DNA of 64,000 bases from CAVZOY01 sp963777095 (lineage in GTDB: Bacteria > Actinomycetota > Actinomycetes > Mycobacteriales > Geodermatophilaceae), in contig CAVZOY010000003.1 of the NCBI GenBank assembly GCA_963777095.1, positions 248,001 through 312,000 on the forward strand, read 5' to 3'. A program made the translations under genes and the position numbers. Shown in pieces: positions 60,319 to 64,000 of the stretch. Within the stretch, counting starts at the first letter, position 1. Each line of letters starts with the position of its first letter. Under the pieces are notes generated by a model. That model had not been told where the DNA came from, ran no database searches, and saw nothing but the letters and a program-made list of their open reading frames with translations.

Positions 60319-60720
60319 GTGTTCTCGAACCGCGTCCGTTCGGCGTTCACGACCACGGTGCTGGCCACGGCGGCGAGCGGCTTCACCGCCGGCTGCAGCG
60401 TGGACACCGAGGAGGAGCAGACGGCGTACTGCGTCGACGAGGACGGCGAGATCGTCGACGACGAATTCTGCGACGACGACTACCGCGGCCCCGGCGCCGG
60501 CCTGTTCTTCCTCTACCTCGGCGGCTTCCGCACCGGTCTGCCCGTCGGCACGGTCCTTCCGTCCGGAGGCACGCGGATCGACCCGCGGGACACGACCGCG
60601 CGGCAGCGGGCCGGCCTGCCCGGCACCGGCCGGGTGAGCGCCGGGACCCGCGTGAGCGGCGGGATCGGCAGCGGGGTCGGTGGCAGCGGCGGCCGGGTGG
60701 GCACCGGCGCCGGCTCTTGA
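60319..60720 (+). CDS. Small lipoprotein-like protein with acidic and Gly-rich parts
   Basis: A 133-residue protein with a signal segment ending in a lipobox-like FTAGCSVD. A very acidic mature start has two Cys (AYCVDEDGEIVDDEFCDDDY), followed by a Gly/Arg/Thr-rich tail. GGAAGGAG lies before GTG 60319. It precedes the glutathionylspermidine-synthase-like gene by 25 bases, as such small proteins often do in actinobacteria. Function is unknown. Confidence 0.7.
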   Translation: MFSNRVRSAFTTTVLATAASGFTAGCSVDTEEEQTAYCVDEDGEIVDDEFCDDDYRGPGAGLFFLYLGGFRTGLPVGTVLPSGGTRIDPRDTTARQRAGLPGTGRVSAGTRVSGGIGSGVGGSGGRVGTGAGS

Positions 60721-60745
60721 GCATCTCGTCCCTGGGGGGCGGCCG

Positions 60746-61999
60746 GTGAGGCGCGTCGAGGGGGGCATCGTCCGGCCCGGGTGGGAGGCCGAGATCGAGG
60801 CCCAGGGCCTGGTCTACAACCGCACCGAGGTACCCGGCGGCGAGGTGCGCAGCTACTGGCGCGAGGGCCCGTTCTACGACTTCACCTCCGACGAGGTGCG
60901 CCGGCTCGAGGGCTGGGTGGCCCAGCTGTTCGAGATGTGCGTCGCGGCCGGCGACCACGTGGTCGAGCACGATCTGTTCGACCGGATGCGCATCCCGCCG
61001 GTCGCGCGCGAGGCGGTCCGGCGCACGTGGGAGCAGGAGCCGCCGAGCGTCTACGCGCGCTTCGACCTGCGCTACGACGGCTCCGGCCCGCCGCAACTGC
61101 TCGAGTTCAACGCCGACACCCCGACCGGACTGGTCGAGTCGGCGGTCACCCAGTGGAACTGGCACCTGTTCACCGGCCAGGGCGCCGACCAGTGGAACTC
61201 GCTGCACGAGAAGCTCGTCGCCGCCTGGACGCGCAACCTCGTGAAGTACGAGCGGCGCACCGGGCTCCGGCCGCGCGTGCATCTGGCCTGGACCAGCGAG
61301 GAGACCTCCGGCGAGGACCGGATGACCGTCGCCTACCTGATGGACACCGTCGTCCAGGCCGGGTACGAGGCCATCGAGCTGGTCGTCGAGGAGATCGTGC
61401 TCGACGACGGTGACGGCCGGTTCTACGACCAGCAGGGCCGCCACCTCGACGTCGTCTTCAAGCTCTATCCCTGGGAGTGGCTGCTCGACGACGCCTTCGG
61501 GGCCTCGGTGATCGCCGACTCCGCGCGTCCCGGCGGCACCACCTGGGTCGAACCGGTCTACAAGATGATGTGGAGCACCAAGGCGCTGCTGCCGGTGCTG
61601 TGGCAGCTGTTCGGCACCGATCCCGAGCTGTCCCGCCTGCTGCTGCCGGCGTACTTCGCCGACGAGATGCCGTCGTCCTGGCGCAGCTACGTGCGCAAGC
61701 CACTGCTCGGCCGGGAGGGCGCCAACGTCTCGATCGTCCGGGACGGCGAGGTGGTCGAGGCGCAGCCCGGTCGCTACGGCACCGAGGGCTGGGTGGTGCA
61801 GGAGTTCGCTCCGCTGCCCGACTTCACCGGCGTCGACGGCCCGCACCACCCCGTGCTCGGTGCCTGGGTGGTGGACGGTGAGCCGGCGGGCATCGGTATC
61901 CGGGAGAGCGACGGCCTCATCACCGACAACCTCAGCTACTTCGTGCCGCACACCATCGACCACCGGATTCCGGGAGACGGGCGGGGACGACGGTCCTAG
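60746..61999 (+). CDS. Glutathionylspermidine synthase-family ATP-grasp ligase
   Basis: About 417 residues of the GSP-synthase C-terminal (ATP-grasp) family. LVYNRTEVPGGEVRSYWREG, LRYDGSGPPQLLEFNADTPT, PWEWLLDD, MMWSTKALLPVLW and YVRKPLLGREGANVSI are family hallmarks; the last contains the nucleotide-binding Lys and the Arg-Glu-Gly loop. It forms an amide bond using ATP, but actinobacteria lack glutathionylspermidine, so the true substrates are probably different. GTG 60746 is chosen as the first start next to the family N terminus. Confidence 0.9.
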   Translation: MRRVEGGIVRPGWEAEIEAQGLVYNRTEVPGGEVRSYWREGPFYDFTSDEVRRLEGWVAQLFEMCVAAGDHVVEHDLFDRMRIPPVAREAVRRTWEQEPPSVYARFDLRYDGSGPPQLLEFNADTPTGLVESAVTQWNWHLFTGQGADQWNSLHEKLVAAWTRNLVKYERRTGLRPRVHLAWTSEETSGEDRMTVAYLMDTVVQAGYEAIELVVEEIVLDDGDGRFYDQQGRHLDVVFKLYPWEWLLDDAFGASVIADSARPGGTTWVEPVYKMMWSTKALLPVLWQLFGTDPELSRLLLPAYFADEMPSSWRSYVRKPLLGREGANVSIVRDGEVVEAQPGRYGTEGWVVQEFAPLPDFTGVDGPHHPVLGAWVVDGEPAGIGIRESDGLITDNLSYFVPHTIDHRIPGDGRGRRS

Positions 62000-62008
62000 G
62001 TTGAGGAG

Positions 62009-62494
62009 ATGCCGCTCGAGGGTGAGTACGAACCGAGTCCGCAGGCGTGGGTGCGCGAGCAGGTGCAGCGCTACGAGGCCACCGGCGGCCGGGAGGCCAA
62101 TACGCTGCGCGACACCGGCCTGCCGGTGGTCATCTTCACGACCCGGGGCGCCAAGAGCGGCAATGTGCGCAAGACGCCGCTGATGCGGGTGGAGCACGAC
62201 GGCGTGTACGCGATGGTCGGCTCGCAGGGCGGGGCGCCGGCCGACCCGGCGTGGGTGGGCAACCTGCGCACCCACCCCGACCAGGTCGCGGTGCAGGACG
62301 GCCCCGAGCCCTGGGACGGTATCGCGCGCGAGATCACCGGCGAGGAGAAGCGCGAGTGGTGGGAGCGCGCCGTGGCCGCCTACCCGCCGTATGCCGACTA
62401 CCAGAAGAGGACCGATCGCGAGATCCCGGTCTTCGTCGTCGAGCGGGTGGACGACGCCGGTTCCGGTGGCGCCCGCCGCAACGTCGGCGGCTGA
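62009..62494 (+). CDS. Deazaflavin (F420)-dependent nitroreductase-family protein
   Basis: A 161-residue protein of the Ddn-like family: VVIFTTRGAKSGNVRKTPLM and MVGSQGGAPADPAWVGNLRT are the F420-binding signature segments, and YADYQKRTDREIPVF the typical C terminus. These enzymes reduce quinones or nitro compounds with F420H2. It starts nine bases after the ligase gene, so it is probably co-transcribed. Confidence 0.92.
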   Translation: MPLEGEYEPSPQAWVREQVQRYEATGGREANTLRDTGLPVVIFTTRGAKSGNVRKTPLMRVEHDGVYAMVGSQGGAPADPAWVGNLRTHPDQVAVQDGPEPWDGIAREITGEEKREWWERAVAAYPPYADYQKRTDREIPVFVVERVDDAGSGGARRNVGG

Positions 62495-62507
62495 CGAGGG
62501 GAGAGCC

Positions 62508-63071
62508 ATGGGCCGGCTGATCTACTCCACCCAGGTGTCGCTCGACGGCTTCATCGAAGACCGCAGCGGGTCCTTCGACTTCACGGAGCCCGACGACGAG
62601 GTGCACGCCTTCGTCAACGACTCGTTGCGCCCCATCGGCACGCACCTGTACGGACGCCGTCTGTACGACGTGATGGTGTTCTGGGAGACCGTGCCGGACG
62701 ACAGCTCGGTGCCACCCGTGATGCGCGACTTCGGGCGGATCTGGCGGGGCGTGGACAAGGTCGTCTTCTCGCGGACGCTGGACCGGGTGGCGAGCGGGCG
62801 GACGACGCTCGAACGCGCATTCGACCCGGACGCGATCCGCCGGCTCAAGGCCGGCTCGGACGCCGACCTGCTGGTCGGCGGGGCGGAGCTGGCCGGCGCG
62901 GCGCTGCGCGCGGGACTGGTCGACGAGGTGCGGCTGTTCGTCTTCCCGGTCCTCGTCGGCGGTGGCCGCTCGGCGTGGGGCGAGGACGTCCGCGCACGGC
63001 TGGAGCTGCGCGAGGAACGACGCTTCGGTGGTGGCGTCGTGCACCTGCGCTACGACGTCGCCGGCAGCTGA
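62508..63071 (+). CDS. Dihydrofolate reductase-like (RibD C-terminal) protein
   Basis: A 187-residue protein of the DHFR-like/RibD-C family: LIYSTQVSLDGFIEDRSGSF at the start, RRLYDVMVFWE, then DADLLVGGAELAGAALRAGL and RLFVFPVLVGGGRSAW. It binds NADPH and reduces an unknown substrate. GAGGGGAGAG precedes ATG 62508. Its end overlaps the converging AlkZ-like gene by 22 bases. Confidence 0.9.
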   Translation: MGRLIYSTQVSLDGFIEDRSGSFDFTEPDDEVHAFVNDSLRPIGTHLYGRRLYDVMVFWETVPDDSSVPPVMRDFGRIWRGVDKVVFSRTLDRVASGRTTLERAFDPDAIRRLKAGSDADLLVGGAELAGAALRAGLVDEVRLFVFPVLVGGGRSAWGEDVRARLELREERRFGGGVVHLRYDVAGS

Positions 63072-64000
63072 GCCGCGACCTTCGGCACGGCGGTGGTGAC
63101 CGTCTTCGGGAACGTCGTGAAGGGCTCGGCCTCGACGGTGCGCTTGGCGCCGCGGCCCTTCCACTTCCAGGTGCCGACGATCTGCCCGCGGTGCACGACC
63201 GTGGGGCGGAACATCCCGTTGCTGCCCGGCACGATGCGCTGCGCGAACTCGGCGGGCAGCACCGCGGTGCGGTCGCCGTAGCCGAGGACGAACTCGTCGA
63301 AGCCGGGCAGCAGGAGCACGCCGGCGGCCTCCTTGCGCGCGGCGGCCAGCCGGTCCGGCGTGCCCGGGTCCATGAGGTACTCCGTGCCGTCGACCGACAC
63401 CCCCTCCAGCCGGTCGCGCACCTCGGCGAGTCCGGCGCGGATCTTGCCGGCCGTGCTGCCCGACCACCGCACGAGGTCCTGCACCGTGGCCGGCCCGTGC
63501 CCCGTGACGAAGCGCCGCACCAGCTCGGCGTGCGCCTCCTCGGGCTCCATGCGGCGTGGCTCCCGGATCCACTCGTCGAGGCGCACGAAGAGCTGGTCGC
63601 CCTCGCCGTCGGTCGGCCCGAGGCAGAGCGTGCCGGTCTGCGACAGGTACCAGAGCAGGTGGTAGCCGCGCTGTCCCGTGGTCGCGACGCCGCCTGCTGC
63701 GATGGCCTCGAGGAGCTCCGACCTGCTGGCGCGGTCGCGTTGCTCGAAGGCGGCCAGCACGCACTCGCGGGCGCGCTCGGCCTGCTTCTCGTCCAGCTCG
63801 AGGTTGGCCCATCGCTTGGCCACGCCGGCGAGCGTGCGGGAGCCCAGGACGTCGAGCATCCACGGCAGGTCGTCGGCCGCGACGAGGTGGAGCGTGCCGC
63901 GCATCGGCCAGGAGCGGACCACCTCGCCGGAGTCGAGCGCGGCGGCGACGTCGGTGCGGCTGCGGGCGGTGGTGCGCAGGGCGACGGAGGTCATCGCGCC
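63050..64000 (-). CDS. Winged-helix DNA-binding (AlkZ-like) protein, N terminus cut by window edge
   Basis: The frame is open to position 64000, so the N terminus is missing. About 316 residues are seen: SGEVVRSWPMRGTLHLVAADDLPWML, split by helices, then GPATVQDLVRWSGSTAGKIR (winged helix), LLPGFDEFVLGYGDRTAVL and IVPGSNGMFRPTVVHRGQIV. These match the HTH_42/AlkZ family, whose Streptomyces member is a glycosylase that unhooks DNA crosslinks. The QxQ/QxD catalytic motif would lie in the missing N terminus, so activity cannot be judged. Confidence 0.86.
   Translation of the reverse strand, partial: GAMTSVALRTTARSRTDVAAALDSGEVVRSWPMRGTLHLVAADDLPWMLDVLGSRTLAGVAKRWANLELDEKQAERARECVLAAFEQRDRASRSELLEAIAAGGVATTGQRGYHLLWYLSQTGTLCLGPTDGEGDQLFVRLDEWIREPRRMEPEEAHAELVRRFVTGHGPATVQDLVRWSGSTAGKIRAGLAEVRDRLEGVSVDGTEYLMDPGTPDRLAAARKEAAGVLLLPGFDEFVLGYGDRTAVLPAEFAQRIVPGSNGMFRPTVVHRGQIVGTWKWKGRGAKRTVEAEPFTTFPKTVTTAVPKVAAQLPATS

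Noticed and set aside
1..64000. tRNA or rRNA genes, CRISPR arrays, insertion sequences, integrase or phage genes
   Set aside because: No T-loop-like motif in a cloverleaf context, no regular short repeats with spacers, and no transposase or integrase motifs were found on reading both strands.

Overview
The window is about 64 kb of very GC-rich DNA. It has dense gene packing, frequent GTG starts, ATGA/GTGA stop-start overlaps, leaderless genes behind TANNNT -10 boxes, F420-type enzymes, an IdeR-like iron box, an ECF42-type sigma factor and a flagellin. Together these point to a motile actinobacterium, most likely of the Geodermatophilaceae type (Blastococcus, Modestobacter, Geodermatophilus). 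That placement is an inference from gene content, not a database match. I saw no tRNA, rRNA, insertion sequence, phage or CRISPR array.

Layout. 1-11 kb: the 5' end of kdpD (cut by the window edge), a MetE-like methyltransferase, an aldehyde dehydrogenase, a SAM methyltransferase, an MFS transporter fused to a cyclic-nucleotide-binding domain, a small secreted protein, an AlkD-like repair protein, a YCII protein with its ECF42-like sigma factor, and a lipoprotein. 10.6-13.5 kb: a HupE-like membrane protein and a stand-alone flagellin. 13.5-21.3 kb: a sugar-use locus, with a glycogen-debranching-type enzyme and an aldolase diverging from a LacI regulator and a carbohydrate ABC transporter around a perfect 20-bp operator. 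21.3-23.8 kb: an ABC-2 exporter. 24-27 kb: three tandem paralogous secreted proteins. 27-41 kb: a nitrilase-fold protein, two secreted HNH nucleases, a receiver-flavoprotein and CNB-kinase pair next to a hydrolase-cyclase, a phospholipase D family protein, a secreted GH5 enzyme and a PASTA Ser/Thr kinase. 41-46.6 kb: FlbD and a siderophore-iron module (SIP, binding protein, two permeases, ATPase) with an IdeR-like box. 46.6-48 kb: a PEP-mutase family enzyme and a methyltransferase.

48-56.3 kb is the most unusual region. It holds an OmpR-type response regulator, three TasA/camelysin-like secreted proteins, a SipW-type signal peptidase, two small secreted fibronectin-III-like proteins, two CheY-like regulators with a degenerate or deleted HPt-like tail, a PAS histidine kinase and a stand-alone receiver. 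Part of it is a tandem duplication in which one copy has lost sipW. All three TasA-like genes carry the same promoter layout, a 7-N4-7 direct repeat exactly 31 bp from a CAGAGT box. Both regulator operons carry a 16-bp palindrome exactly 52 nt before their start codons. I read this as a signal-controlled surface-fibre or secreted-protein system.

56.3-64 kb: three small envelope/stress-type proteins, a YpfJ-like metallopeptidase coupled to a SIMPL protein, a glutathionylspermidine-synthase-like ligase, an F420-type oxidoreductase, a DHFR-like reductase and a partial AlkZ-like protein.

Quality note: at least fifteen genes that otherwise look intact are split by a frame change, nearly all of which disappear if one G or C is removed. 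I treat these as probable consensus errors and annotate the whole gene.
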